Assembly: GCA_036874045.1 (NCBI GenBank)
Contig: CM072347.1
Coordinates: 436,501 to 500,500 of the forward strand
DNA length: 64,000 nucleotides
DNA from: Cymodocea nodosa
Lineage: Eukaryota; Streptophyta; Magnoliopsida; Alismatales; Cymodoceaceae
Direction of reading: 5' to 3'
Shown: positions 39,001-50,400 of the stretch, piece by piece
How the letters are laid out: every line of letters starts with the position of its first letter
How positions within the stretch are numbered: the stretch's first letter is position 1
Notes under the pieces: model-generated
Told to the model about the DNA's origin: nothing
Seen by the model: the letters and a program-made list of their open reading frames with translations, nothing else
The model's database searches: none
Translations under genes and position numbers: made by a program

Positions 39001-42000
39001 TATAGCTTTAATGTGTAAGAAGGCAATATCTACTTGTCCATTGGTTAGATGAACAGATAGGAGATTGGTGCAGACCAAGTTTGTTTGTCAATTCTTCCAT
39101 ACGCCAATGACACCTTATCCTTTATGATGATTTATGGGAACAGATTTATAGACTGAAGCTTGTTCTTCACCTTTTTGAGATTCTCTATGGGCCGAAGATT
39201 CTCCAAGAGTTCCATTGTCAGGGGAGAATATAGAAGTTCAGCTGATCCCTGAAGCTGCTAGAATCCTTAATTACAAGATTGAGAAGGTGCCTATGAAGTA
39301 CTTAGGCCTTCCCTTGGCTTTCAAGAACCCAAAAATGACAAATTGACATAGCATGGCCAGCTAGGTGGGGCAACGGGAAGATTGGAAAGGGAAGTTTTTG
39401 AGTGTTGGAGGACGAATGACACTCCAAAGCATCCTTAAAAGTATACTGACTTTTCACGTCAGTATGTTAAGGTATGATAAATGATTTCTAATTCCAAATG
39501 ACAAAAAAAGTTAATAGTTTCCAAGGTTCTTTCTTGAATACACTAAAATAATAAATTGTATTTTCAGTATTTTTATGAAAAGAAAAATGATATCATTTAG
39601 TTTAAACATTTAATCCAGGAAATGCAATATGTAGATTGACTTGATCATTGATGTTATACTTTGAAAAGACCGATGCTTAAAAGCCCATTTGGCAAAAAAA
39701 TCATCTCAATTTACCTGAGGAGCACTCCCAAATAAATCATCTGCAGAAGATGTGCACATCAAGACTAAGTCAACATCTTCTGGTTCAACCTGAGCCATGT
39801 GTAGAGCTCCATTTGCAGCCTCTGTGGCCAATCCAGTTAGACTTTCAGCTCCTGCTAATGCAAGCTTTGTAAATATAGTTGAATGGGGATCATGGTCTCA
39901 TGCACAGATCAATGGAATAAATTAAGGAAGATAAACGAGTTAGCAATGAATGTCAAAGGAATCCAGTTTATGATTTTATTCAACTATTCCATAGCTGATG
40001 TTTAGCTAGCAGAGGAAAAATTACATGGCATTGCCAGAGCCTTACCTGAGAGGACTCGCCTATTGCGAATCCCAGTCCGTACAGAAATCCATTCATCTGA
40101 GGTGTCCACAAATTTTGAGAGGTCATCATTAGAGATCACAAGCTTTGGCACCGCTGACCCACATCCCACCAGTTTGGACCCCTTGCCCACAAGCCTGCAT
40201 GAAACATCCATCAATGTTTTGATGACCAGGTATCTTCTTCTTTAACAAGCAATTGCATAGATTGTTATTCAAATAATAATAAGAATGAGAAGACATCAAA
40301 TAATGGAAAATGGGGAAATTTCTTAGTGACGACACTAGGTAACTTTTCTAGAATCATTTTTATTTTTCTCTATAAATACAAGAAAAGATAGTGGTAACCA
40401 TATAGATTTTATTATTAGATAACTATAAATACATGATGGAATTTTTACTTAAATTAAATAAGTATTGATTTTTGATCTAAAGGTTTTAAAATTCACCAAT
40501 TTTTAATCAATTTCAATCATTGATTTTTAAATGAAAAAATGGCAATGGATATTACTAAGATTAAGTTAGAATTTTAATAATAATGATGACAATGATTATA
40601 GGGTCTCATGCACATATCACCACTACCATCACCAAATCCCACCTACTTCATTGCAGCTTCTCTAAGTTGCTTTTATTTCACTAATTCACCACCTTAATAA
40701 ATAAGCACATTGATTCATCAGAATCCCTATCGGGAGAAGTTAATACCCAAAAAGGTTCTCCTAAGCTCAATGGATCATGTCCATCAAGGCAGCCACCCAG
40801 GTGCCATGGCATGATAGAGTCAAGGAATTTTGACACCTACCTATATCCTTTTTTTTGAAGTTTTTCATTTATATATTCAAAATCCCATTATATTTTATAT
40901 CGATCTAGCTTTATTTCTGTGATATGACAAATTTCTAGTAATAATGAATATACATTAATGAGTGCATATAATAATGTAAAGGAAAAAAGTTATTTTTCTA
41001 ATATACTCATGGTACCAAAGTGTTGTCTATACAGTTGTCTAGCACCCAGGTGTTTTATACACCCTAAGTTAATGCCTGTTTGATAATTATGCAATAAATC
41101 TACCCAAAAAATTAAAAGAAGAACAAGGATACATAAACAAGGAAAGAAAGGTGACCTGGGAAGGCGAGACTTGGAGTGTGAAGCTCCCAAGATTGGCTCA
41201 TCTACATCCTCAGTTGAGACACCACCAATACCAATGGCACATTGGATTCTCATGCGAGTCCTAGATATCAAAGTAAGGATCATTACTATTACCATTACAC
41301 ACATACTAGTCAATCAAGTTAGTAAGATCCATGGTTATTAAAGCACCCAAACAGTACTTGGGCGCCCATATAAATATCTTTTACTTTTTAAGCATATATT
41401 ATATATATTTATTAATATTTAATAATACTTAAGTATACTTTTAGCTCTATTATTTCTTAAATAACATTCAAATATATAAATAATCTTAAGATAACATCAA
41501 AATATGAAGTGTTATAATATTAATATGTATATTTCAGAAATATGTATGATTATACGTTTCAAATATCTAGAACACGTATTAGCATCTAGTTTTATGTTTA
41601 TATATTTAATAATTCATTTCAGAATCTAAACGTTTGTAACTCGGTTAAAATCTATTTTAATCATGTTGAATTGGATGGTAATTGTGTCATCATAAAATTA
41701 TGTTCATCATATAAATATTTCAAAATCATTCAAAAAGAATCTTTGATAATCATCTTATTTTCATACCATGGTTTTACTTATTGTGTTACCATGTTGTGTC
41801 AAACATTCCAACATCTATGTCTAAGGATGCATCAAGAAATATAGTTTCTATAAAATGGTAATCTTCTTCTTAAAAAATAAAATAAAAATCTAAACTAGAT
41901 TTTCTTTATATCATTTTATAAAATTTGATTAATTCTTTTATTTTGAACTAAAATGATAAAAAATTATAGCATATGAATTTTTTAAAAACTGGATTTTGTA

Positions 42001-44161
42001 GTAAACTGTTCTTCTATGATCTTTGGAATCAAAGGGAGAAGACAAAAAAATCTTGGCTCCAGATTGAGATAAACAATCTCAGATAATCTAAAGAATCCAA
42101 TAGCATCTTGCTGAAAGTTTAAAAGCACATACAACTTTTAACTTTTGATAAATTTATGATAGAGGTTTCCATACAATCAAGGCAATTTCATTTTCTCTTT
42201 TGGTTTAGAATCTAACAATAAAATTATTCATGTAACAGCCTAAGCATTCGAATCTAAGCCAGATGTCCTAATTGAATGGATGATGCCAGCAATAATATTT
42301 TCAATGGCCTCAATATTAATTAATTTGACTGAGTAACAACAATATCCACTACTGCATGGGAAAAAAGAGGAATTTATTGTAAAAGCTTTTAATTGATCAA
42401 ATTGAGATTTGAGATTTCATATCACATGAAAATGGCAGTGAATTGTTTAAATGTATTTTATCTAGTCCTTATTTATGAAAACAAGAATATTTTTTTATGT
42501 TAGAAGGGAAAGAATCTAATGAATAAGATGGGCATCTGTTTCCATTAACTTTTCCCTTGTTATCAAAATTAGTTCTGATATGGTTCTTTTTGGCTAATAA
42601 ATTGGCACACTACATTTTGTGATAGATTTGATTGGAGGACTACATAATCACGTCCAAAGATGTTCTGAGCATTTGACTTGAGAGTAGTTGCTAGCCCTTA
42701 CATTAGTATAAATGGCTGTAGTCATAACCTTTAGTTTAGCTTACCCCCATAACACCTTAGGATCACAAGCTAAACACTAAGGTCAAAGCACTTTGAACAT
42801 CCAAATAAGCAAATACTCTGATGCTTAAGAGATTAAGTAAAGATGCACCAAGTTTTACTTGGTAAGATTAGGGTATGTTCACTTTCTCTTACCTTTTAGT
42901 AAATGTTTTACTTTATAGTTTTCAAGATGAAGAGTAAACTACAAAGTCAATAGGAGGATAGTCAATTCAGTTGGCCAACTCAAAAGTATAATTTCCATTT
43001 AGCACATTAGCCCGTAACCTAGATGAGGGGAAAAAAAAACACAAGTGACTAACTCAAAGTATAAGAAACAATGTTTATATTATTGAAAAAAAAAGTACAA
43101 TTACATCATATGGTCACACCAAACTACAAACTACCTACAAGAACCTAGGAGCTTGGCCACTTGCCCCCCTAAATGATACCCATCAAAGATTTGACACCCT
43201 TGAAACATGGTTTCTACACCTAGGATCAGACAAGTTGGCTGACAAAGCACATTCCTTGGAAATCATTAGTGTTAAAACATCTTTTGGAGGATCACAAGCT
43301 CATGAATGTCATTACCACACAATGTAAAAAGAATTAGTGACAAACAAAAGCAGTAAACCAAAAAGGACAAGATGGATCATATACAGCATTGAAAGGCAAT
43401 AACATACCCACCGAACGAGTAACCGATGGAGAGGGTTTAAAAGTTTGACAGTGCATGGACAGAAAAAGGTGCTTCGAAAGTGTCTAGTTTAGAAGTTTTC
43501 CATTTCTACTCCATATCTGATCTCTCAATTGTTAGTTTAAACAAACAGCATTGCAACCTTGCCTTCGGTAATGATCAAATCATAAAGGCCAAAGAACATG
43601 TGTATGGATGCATAAGGACACGACAATTATCAATTGTTGTTATATATGTATGTGTGTGTCGACAGATAACGAACCGCAGTTAATAATCACATGGAGTTTA
43701 TTTTGATTAGGGGAATGTAGGTGGGCGAGCAGAGTTTATTTTTCTCCAGATACACGAGAGATTTCAAAAATCCTTTCTCCTTTCAGTATTCTAAAGATAA
43801 ACCAAAATTCTTGGAATCTTGTCCCCCCCCCCCCCTTCAGCAGGTGCTTAAATCAGTGAATCAACGAAATATACGAAAAGCTTCAGTATCACAAGACATT
43901 TCCACTTCGAAAAAGCAAAAGATAAAACCACGGAAATAGAAGGGGAGGGAACATAAAACACAAATCACAAGCAACCAACGACCGACCAGCAGAATTATGG
44001 CAAGTTAAAAGAGGAGTGCTGGGGTGGAAGGGCCCCAACCTGGCGGCTGCAAACTGAAGGGATGAAGCTACCCTTGGGGATCTATCTCTGGCGGTGGGAG
44101 AGAGAGCGGAAGAGGAGCTGCAGGACTGGGAGATCATGGGGGACATCCTCAGAGCCATCAT
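32630..44161 (-). CDS. KAS III: 3-oxoacyl-[acyl-carrier-protein] synthase III, chloroplastic
   Basis: Condenses acetyl-CoA with malonyl-ACP, the first step of plastid fatty acid synthesis. Nine exons: 44040-44158/44161, 41156-41260, 40046-40194, 39715-39851, 34554-34656, 33808-33926, 33246-33310, 32941-33160 and 32630-32851, giving 412 residues from the ATG at 44158 or 413 from the adjacent ATG at 44161. The catalytic triad is present: Cys189 (TAACSGF), His338 (WLLLHQANQRI) and Asn368 (YGNTSAAS). Other family motifs are [45 protein letters not shown] and the C-terminal [16 protein letters not shown]. The Ser- and Arg-rich N-terminus is a plastid transit peptide. The gene is stretched by transposons, mainly in intron 4 (34657-39714). 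The length matches the family, and the exons show no lesion. Confidence 0.95.
35703..36219. mobile_element. MITE copy 2 (TTA-flanked, expanded GA tract)
   Basis: Full-length relative of 18302-18769. The left end reads GGGAGGGGGGGTTTGTACAC; the right end, reversed, reads AAGAGGGTTTGTATAC. TTA is found on both sides (35700-35702 and 36220-36222). The internal palindrome is here ATGAAATTCACTTT plus its mirror at about 35785-35813. The (GA)n tract is expanded to roughly 110 bp (about 35948-36060), which makes this copy longer. It lies in KAS III intron 4. No transposase. Confidence 0.65.
36660..39475 (+). mobile_element. Broken L1-type LINE in KAS III intron 4
   Basis: Plus-strand pieces occur in LINE order. 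The endonuclease is [18 protein letters not shown] near 36684, then a QFTWTN..LDRF-like stretch near 36805-36860. [15 protein letters not shown]-like linker follows near 37535-37580. Reverse transcriptase is [20 protein letters not shown] near 38712, [12 protein letters not shown] near 38861, a YA(N)DT active-site relic near 39100, and [12 protein letters not shown] near 39300. Frames are broken many times and the aspartate pair is damaged (seen as AND), so the element is dead. It is interrupted by an inverted fragment at about 37890-38560. Confidence 0.75.
37890..38560 (-). mobile_element. Inverted LINE zinc-binding-domain fragment nested in the LINE
   Basis: The minus strand encodes [20 protein letters not shown], then [20 protein letters not shown] and VWEQLPLQ: the zf-RVT domain (C-x2-C...H/C) near the LINE C-terminus. 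Its orientation opposes the host LINE, so it comes from a second insertion or from an inversion. Its own reverse transcriptase part is missing. Confidence 0.6.
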
Positions 44162-44327
44162 CTCCACGGCGGTCCGACGATCTCCTTGTCTTCCCCCGTC
44201 TCTTCTCGTCGTGGTGTGGTGTGGTGTGGTGTTGTGTGGAGCGGAGTGGAGTGGAGTGCGCTCGCCCCTCGGCCCCTCGGAATCAACGGAGAAGGGAAGA
44301 CGCGATCGGTGAGAGCCGCGTGCCAGG

Positions 44328-44334
44328 TTTTATA
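44328..44334 (-). promoter_or_regulatory. Candidate TATA box of KAS III
   Basis: Read on the minus strand this is TATAAAA, about 167 bp before the first start codon. A transcription start about 30 bp further would give a leader of roughly 140 nt. The leader region carries a CACAC/CCACT pentamer-like repeat (44212-44258). Position and match only. Confidence 0.45.
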
Positions 44335-46280
44335 GCTACAGCGCTACCGTCAAGCTGTAGGGCCCACAGGTAAATGGTGATACGGTTAAAAATATTACAG
44401 ATATTACATAAAATCTTGTACTAAAATAATTAGAGAATATTTTATGACCATGAATTTAAATTCTTTAAATATCAATATTAGACATTTTACAAAATAATAT
44501 TGTATATATTCATATGATTTAAATACATTACTTTTCTATCTTGAAGATTATATCTAAAATTCTCTTCTTTAAACATTTATTTTATTTTATTTTAAATTAA
44601 CATATTTAAATCGTAAAATAACTGCTTACAATATTTAAAACTCTTCAAATTATAATCATCTTATAAATTTAATGCCATTTAAATACATTAATTTAAAGTT
44701 TACTAACGATTAAGCCTGTATCTAAAATAAATAAAATGATTTTTTTTTTTAAATTCATTTCATTTGTCGTTGTCAAGTTTTAAGTTATAAATGTGAAACG
44801 AGCTCTAACGAGTCTTCATGTCAATATTAAACTCTTTGAATTATATTTATTTAAGGACATGTGGACGCGATAGTAAATTATTTCACGACTTTAATGTTGA
44901 CCTCTCCAGCATAACTTTTTGTACGTAAGTCCTTATATTTTTCCTTATAAGTGTGCAAGCCCCCTTTTTAACGAAGATTTTCTATATATTTCTCGTCCTC
45001 TTTAAATTAAAATTAAAATTAAAATTATTTAAAGTTGTTTGGCGTTCTTTGGTTGTTGCTTTCTTTCGTTCGGTTACTTAAATAAAATTAATATTATTTT
45101 TAAAATGTTAGATAAAATATTAACCTGGTATCCTTTTAAATTTCGGATATTGTAATTTTTTGGTTAGATCTTTCCTCTAAACTTATAGAAGTGGCAAAAG
45201 AAGTAATATTGATTTGAAGTGGATAATCTTTTGAATTATTTAACATCTCTTCCTTGTTAAACGATACTTATTAAAGACCTCGCTGTTAATGACAATACTC
45301 TTTACATTGGGTTAGATGATGAAAATTGAAGTCTAAGTGTGTCGTCTATTGATTTTTTTTTTAAATTATTTTTGGTTGGGATTGTATGGATTTCACTCTA
45401 TTTGTCTTTTGAACTTACGTCAACCTTCCCTTTGATTGTGATTTTATAATTGAAAATTTATTTAAATTTACTCTATAATCTATCTTTTACCTTGGAAACA
45501 AGACTTTAATTTAATTTATTTTGGTTGATCTACTTTTTGTACTAAAGTCCTTATATATTTTTTGTATTTTTTATGGAGTTCTTTTTGGAATCCCTCTTTC
45601 GACCTATGAACGGACGAATAGATGGACCGTCGTCCTCACTCCTCACCCTAGGGGGAACGGATGGATGTCCGCCGCCGTCGCCCTCACCATCACCCCCACC
45701 CCCTCCGTCGCCGCTGTCGTCGGTTCCACCTTCCCCTTGGACGGATTGATGTCCGCCGCCACTGCTTCACTGAATGGCCCGACGCATACATGATCCACTA
45801 CGCCAGGTTTTCAGCATTTTTCTTGATAGTGATGGTGATTTTAACCAGTTTTAAAGCAACCTTAACTACGATTTTTACAAAAATTTGAATCTTTGTGAAC
45901 ACATGAAAGTTATCAGTATCAAAGCAATGTTAGTAGTTTTTTTCACTTAAATATGAATCTAAGTTTTCTCAGCAATCCTATATGGTGAGGAAAGTTCGAT
46001 TATGTTATTCCAACGTAAAAAATGTAAAAGTATAATTTTTCTATGTTCCATGTTGTCGACATTATTTTACTGTATCAGTTAATAATGTCTTCTATCTGTA
46101 AATATGTATACCTCGGTGTATGTTAATTCAAGTGGAAGCTTTACTTCTTTAACAAATTCTTTGCATTTTTGTTTTCCTCCTTTAAGATCTATTTGTGCCA
46201 CTTGACAAAATTATGGATTTTCGCTCTCACTATTTCTACAGGTACAAACTTCCACTTAGCTTCATTTTTAATTTCAATCT
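44335..46280. other. AT-rich intergenic region
   Basis: Upstream of KAS III. Mostly AT-rich, with one GC-rich island at about 45600-45790 (CCGCCG/CACC repeats on the plus strand). The frames through the island have no start context, intron borders or recognisable domain. Part of the right end may be LTR of the copia relic that follows. Confidence 0.5.
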
Positions 46281-46292
46281 TTAACTTCTACT

Positions 46293-46845
46293 TGGTATCA
46301 GTTCCTTGTTTCTTTCTAGGCACCATGGCTTTCTCTACCAACACAACTAGAGAGTCCTTTATTGGTCCTCCTCTCATCTCTTTTCAACTACAATATAACT
46401 TTATCACTTTCTCCAACTCTTAACTCAGACCTCCTACCTTGCCTGGTTTGCGTAATTCTAAGATGTGCTATTCATTCACAATCTAACTCCTTATCAGCTA
46501 CACCTCCCATCCTCCTACTTAGATGTTGGGAGGCCACCCTAACCGTGAAAACGTTTGGATAAGTTAGTCCTCAGTTGGATTGGTTCCATTGTTGATTCAT
46601 ACATTCAGGTCATGCTTATATCCAGCACTACTGCTCTTGACACCTGGATCGAGCTTGAAAAACAATTTGCTCTGGTCTCCAAGTACCATTTTCAAACTCT
46701 GCACGCTCAACTCTGGTCTCATAAGAAGAAACCTGATCAATATGTTGATAATCAAATAGATCACTTACATCAAATTAATCAAAATGAGCTCTACTTCTTT
46801 GTTTTCTTTCCTATTTTCCCTTTCAATGCATTTGTGACATGAGTC
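46293..46845 (+). mobile_element. Ty1-copia gag relic with primer binding site
   Basis: TGGTATCAG at 46293-46301 matches the first nine bases of the usual tRNA-Met primer binding site. A gag-like frame starts with ATG at 46325 (MAFSTNTTRES). After a frame break it continues as DKLVLSWIGSIVDSYIQVM, then TALDTWIELEKQF and FQTLHAQLWSHKK, the gag/UBN2 pattern of copia elements. The frame breaks show it is dead. No pol was found downstream, so it is truncated. Confidence 0.65.
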
Positions 46846-48580
46846 TTGACTATTTGTGATACATACAATATGTGTTTACATGTCATAAATTTCATTTTCC
46901 TACTACGTATGCCTTTACTTACTATGATAAGTGTGTTTCTCATATCACACATGTTACAACAAACAAAAAATCATATCATAAGAAACAAAAATGCCATATC
47001 GTAAAATTACATATTACAAGAGGAAACTCACATCACAGGAACCGAAAGCTTACATGAGAGAAAAGAAGAACCTCATATCATAAGAAAATAAGCTCATGTT
47101 TTAATAAATGAAAACCCATATCACAAAAACAAGAATGCAACAAGAAACAAAAGCTTGTAATATATATGACAAGTAACATATTCATTCACCTATCGTAAAC
47201 ATTATATTTACATTATCACAAAAATAATGATCTGAAATCAAATATGTTTTTTTATTACACAATGTGGAACAAAATATATACATTGAACAAAGCAAGGCTC
47301 AAGGTGGATTATGTCATTTTAGCTATTTTGATATGTGAATTTTGGAATCATATCAACCATGGCAACAAAGACCAGGTATAACATATATAGCAACAAATAG
47401 CCTCCTTCTCTTTGTATATATCTTAGGTATACTTCTTTCTAGGACTCTCTTCATGGAAGTCCTCCTCCTTGATGGCTTTCACATCCAAGCCGACGAACAT
47501 GTTGCAATATAGGGATGGGAAATTGAAGGAAGATCAAATACAAAATTAAACACCTTCGTCTCTCTTATAACAAATTCAATACCCACCCAAGAAACAAAAA
47601 TTGGGTATTAGGGAAGTCTTTTGCCTCTCATGGCTTGAAAGAAACGCTACTCTTTGATGGCATCAACCTCCCTAATTAATGGTCTTCAATTAATGTCTCC
47701 TATTCAAGCTCTTCATTCTGCAACATGCTCATTTTTCCAAGAATGCGTCGTTCCTGTTCGTTACCATATTATATTATATTAACAATAGTGATATTACTGT
47801 GATAGATAAGGATGGCACGAAGGAATGCTTGGAGGCACACCGCTCATTTATTTGCAAAGCTATCAAGTAAACCCCTCATCTGAATCAGTCAATGCTAGTT
47901 GATCCACTTAATTGGCATAGATAATACAGACAATTAACACTCTATAAGTGACTAAGCTAATCAAAGTGATTTTATGTTTGTCACTAAATTTCCAGGTCCT
48001 AATGATTATACAACATTAGTATGTTTTTCAACTCCGAATCACCACCTCAGGAGTGAAACCTACTGATTTAACTAGTTTAGTTTTGTTTAATGCGTTACAT
48101 TTCATTCTGATTTGGTGATCAAAATGACCTTTAGAAAAGAAGGGATTTTCTTCTTAATTACGTTACCTTTAGAAACATTCTTGACATATAATTACATGTC
48201 TTAATTATTTAATTTGGAGTCGAACATGTTACGTGTGAGTGGGACAGATAAGATAACTCCTCTTCACTTTTATTGAACATGACGACGAAGACCGTATGTT
48301 TCTCCGGTACCTTCTTCAAACGAATTAATACTAAAAATGCCACTGTCTTTGATATACTCAACTATTATACTTGGTTAATTAATAACACCTGTACATGGTA
48401 CTACCATATGATGATTAATGGAATCGTCGTTAGTACTTGTGGTTAATTCTCCACAGGAATTAATCTACGTATATGCACACCAACTGATATTTATAATTTT
48501 TTTTTTTAACAATATTTGAATCTTCATAAAATAAAGAGTTGCGTGACGGAAGTTCTTCCTCAAGGGTGGCTTGCATGCAG
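46846..48580. other. AT-rich intergenic region with a duplicated block
   Basis: No gene seen. The block at about 47855-48010 ('ctgaatcagtc..atgctagttgatc...aatcaaagtgatttta...ggtcctaatgatta') recurs at about 50090-50240, suggesting a local duplication that once included neighbouring sequence. Confidence 0.5.
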
Positions 48581-48587
48581 ATGCTGC

Positions 48588-48594
48588 TATAAAT
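48588..48594 (+). promoter_or_regulatory. TATA box of decayed defensin copy A
   Basis: TATAAAT lies in a block (GCATGCAGATGCTGCTATAA, then ATTGG) that is almost identical upstream of the intact defensin-like gene at 58383-58405. It lies 136 bp before the ATG of copy A. Confidence 0.6.
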
Positions 48595-48723
48595 TGGAAG
48601 CCCCTCCCTTGCTCGGCTGCGTGCATCGATTTATATATATCCTAGTTGTGTTTGTTTCATCATCAGGTCGGAGATATCTGCATCCATCAGCCTGATCACC
48701 CCAACACTACACCCATCACTACC

Positions 48724-49050
48724 ATGGCCATGGGAGGAGGGCTTGAGAGGAGCAGCAAGAAGCCTCCGCAGCTTGCTCTCCTCGTGCTGCTCCTCCTTGA
48801 TCTTCCTGGTACTGGTCCTGGAGACGACGACGACGACGATGGTGTCCACACAACAATCGAACTCCACCTGCACGTCCACATGTATACAAGTGTAACCACG
48901 CAAGCTTATGGTTTAAATTAAGGTAAGCGCAGGCATGACGAGAACTGCAATGCTGCTTGCCGGCGGGAAGGTGCAGTCGGCGGTGATTGTCGTAAAAAGT
49001 GCTGCCGAAGCTGCAGGCGTTATCGTTGCATCTGTGAAGGACGATGTTGA
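48724..49050 (+). pseudogene. Decayed defensin-like gene, copy A
   Basis: Relative of the intact gene at 58496. It shares the MAMG start, the basic N-terminus and the hydrophobic core of the signal peptide. It then slips one frame inside the hydrophobic core, so the ACG-repeat linker reads as a run of Asp instead of Thr. Further on it meets TAA at 48919-48921. Past that stop the ATG frame again encodes the conserved defensin C-terminal half: NCNAACRREGAVGGDC, then two CC/C clusters and a CIC...C end, closing with TGA at 49048. So there are two opposite frame changes and one stop. A splice fix would need an intron of about 34 nt, too short for plants. The promoter TATA block and the downstream microsatellite are kept. 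Most likely a recent pseudogene. Confidence 0.7.
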
Positions 49051-49191
49051 TGTTGCTGTTGCCGTTCTAATTAGGCAATGGAAAGAAGCTTGCATGAAAG
49101 AAAACCTAGCATGGCCACAACTGCTGCAGTAGACAGATAAGTAAATAAATAAGCAACACGCCTACGTACTTACGTATGATGATAAATTCCA

Positions 49192-49222
49192 TGCATGCAT
49201 GCATGCATGCGTGCGTGCGTGC
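49192..49222 (+). repeat. CATG/CGTG tetranucleotide repeat downstream of copy A
   Basis: A (CATG)n then (CGTG)n microsatellite about 140 bp after the frame end of copy A. Equivalent repeats follow copy B (58945-58976) and copy C (60658-60690), so the tract was part of the ancestral duplicated unit. Confidence 0.75.
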
Positions 49223-49424
49223 TTCCTCTGCTGGCCTGCACGTATATATATATACACACACACTACTGTAAGCGTCTCTTAATTAATTGTGCAAGTATTA
49301 TATATATATACGTGATAAATGGAGAAATAATTGTATGGTACGTGTACCTTGTGAGATCGACCATTCTTAAACAATAACCGTCAATCCCGAGTTCCATAAT
49401 TTGAATTGATAATGAAAATAGAGG

Positions 49425-49575
49425 GGGAGGGCGCCCCCACCTCAGAAAGGAAAGATAAAACCATGAAAATAGATGTAATAGAGGGGGAGGGAACATAAAG
49501 CACAAATCAATCACAAGCAATTAACCAATGACCATTAGAATTATATGATTAAGTTAAAAGAGAAAAGTTGAGGTG
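49425..49575. repeat. Block related to the KAS III first intron, copy 1
   Basis: The text 'agataaaaccatgaaaatag...gggagggaacataaagcaca..tcacaagcaa..aaccaatgacc..agaattat...aagttaaaagag' closely matches 43919-44015, just inside KAS III intron 1, in the same orientation. No KAS III coding sequence is included. A further copy lies at 50296-50350. Confidence 0.65.
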
Positions 49576-50089
49576 TATTTACACTTATTATCAAACACCT
49601 AATCTTGTAAAACACATATTTTTGTAAAAACTCTAGAGTTAATTGTGTTTAGGTGGGAGCAGAACTAGGATGGATGGATAATTAATAAGTTCTCGTGCAA
49701 TATTTATAGACAATAGTGTTGGTTTTACTCAGGTGTTAGTAAGTTATAGATGTGTGTACTACTTATTTAATTTACGTATCAACATTGTAAGTCTTAACTT
49801 AGTTAGTAATCTCAATCAAGTTGATGTATGAAGTCATTTAAGGTATACTTAACTAGTTGAGAATTTTTATAGAATAAATTATATGATACTTGAAGAAATC
49901 TATCATCTTAACGTTTAATAAAATTTATTATAAATTTTTGATTCATTGAATATTTATGTTGTATATCAAGTTGTTTTAGTATTTATTGAAACTCATATAT
50001 TATCAACTTAAAAAAAAAAGGAAAGCTGAGAACACAGTTGTGTTCAGCATGGTGAATTGACTTATTTGTATTTTGAAATCATTTCGAAA

Positions 50090-50400
50090 CCTAATGATTA
50101 TAGCTATCAACCCTTCATTTGAATCAGTGCTAGTCGATCAGCTTGGCATATATAGATAACACAGTTAAACTCCTAGTAACCAAGTTAATCAAAGTGATTA
50201 TATATATGTTTCTTGCTAAAGTTCAAGTCCTAATGATTGGAATGTTAACTAGCTGTATATGTGAATGTGAAAGTTAATATTAGTAGATATCGCTAGGAGC
50301 GTCTGGGGAGGGAACACAAAACACAGATCACAAGCAACCAACGACAGACCAACGGAAGTACATATGCAAGCGCTGAGAGAGGAGAGGAGTATTCTTAATT
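50090..50400. repeat. Second copies of the 47.86-kb and KAS III intron blocks
   Basis: Positions 50090-50240 repeat the 47855-48010 block. Then 50296-50350 ('gggagggaacacaaaacacagatcacaagcaaccaacgac') matches KAS III intron 1 at about 43946-43982. The same order (block, then KAS III-like text) flanks defensin copy A, but here no defensin lies between them. A further partial echo is at about 50725-50785. Confidence 0.55.

Noticed and set aside
44062..44373. Plus-strand 103-codon frame at the KAS III start
   Set aside because: Antisense to the KAS III first exon and leader; no domain.
45521..45793. Plus-strand frame with Pro/Ala-rich end in the GC island
   Set aside because: No start context, no homologous motif, no splice evidence; could be a leftover of a lost exon but unsupported.
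48631..48903. Minus-strand frame over defensin copy A
   Set aside because: Antisense shadow; its Ser and Val runs come from the (GAC)n tract.
48885..48922. Small intron that would repair defensin copy A
   Set aside because: The only GT...AG pair that removes the stop is about 34 nt, below the usual plant minimum of roughly 60-70 nt, and it does not fix the upstream frame change.
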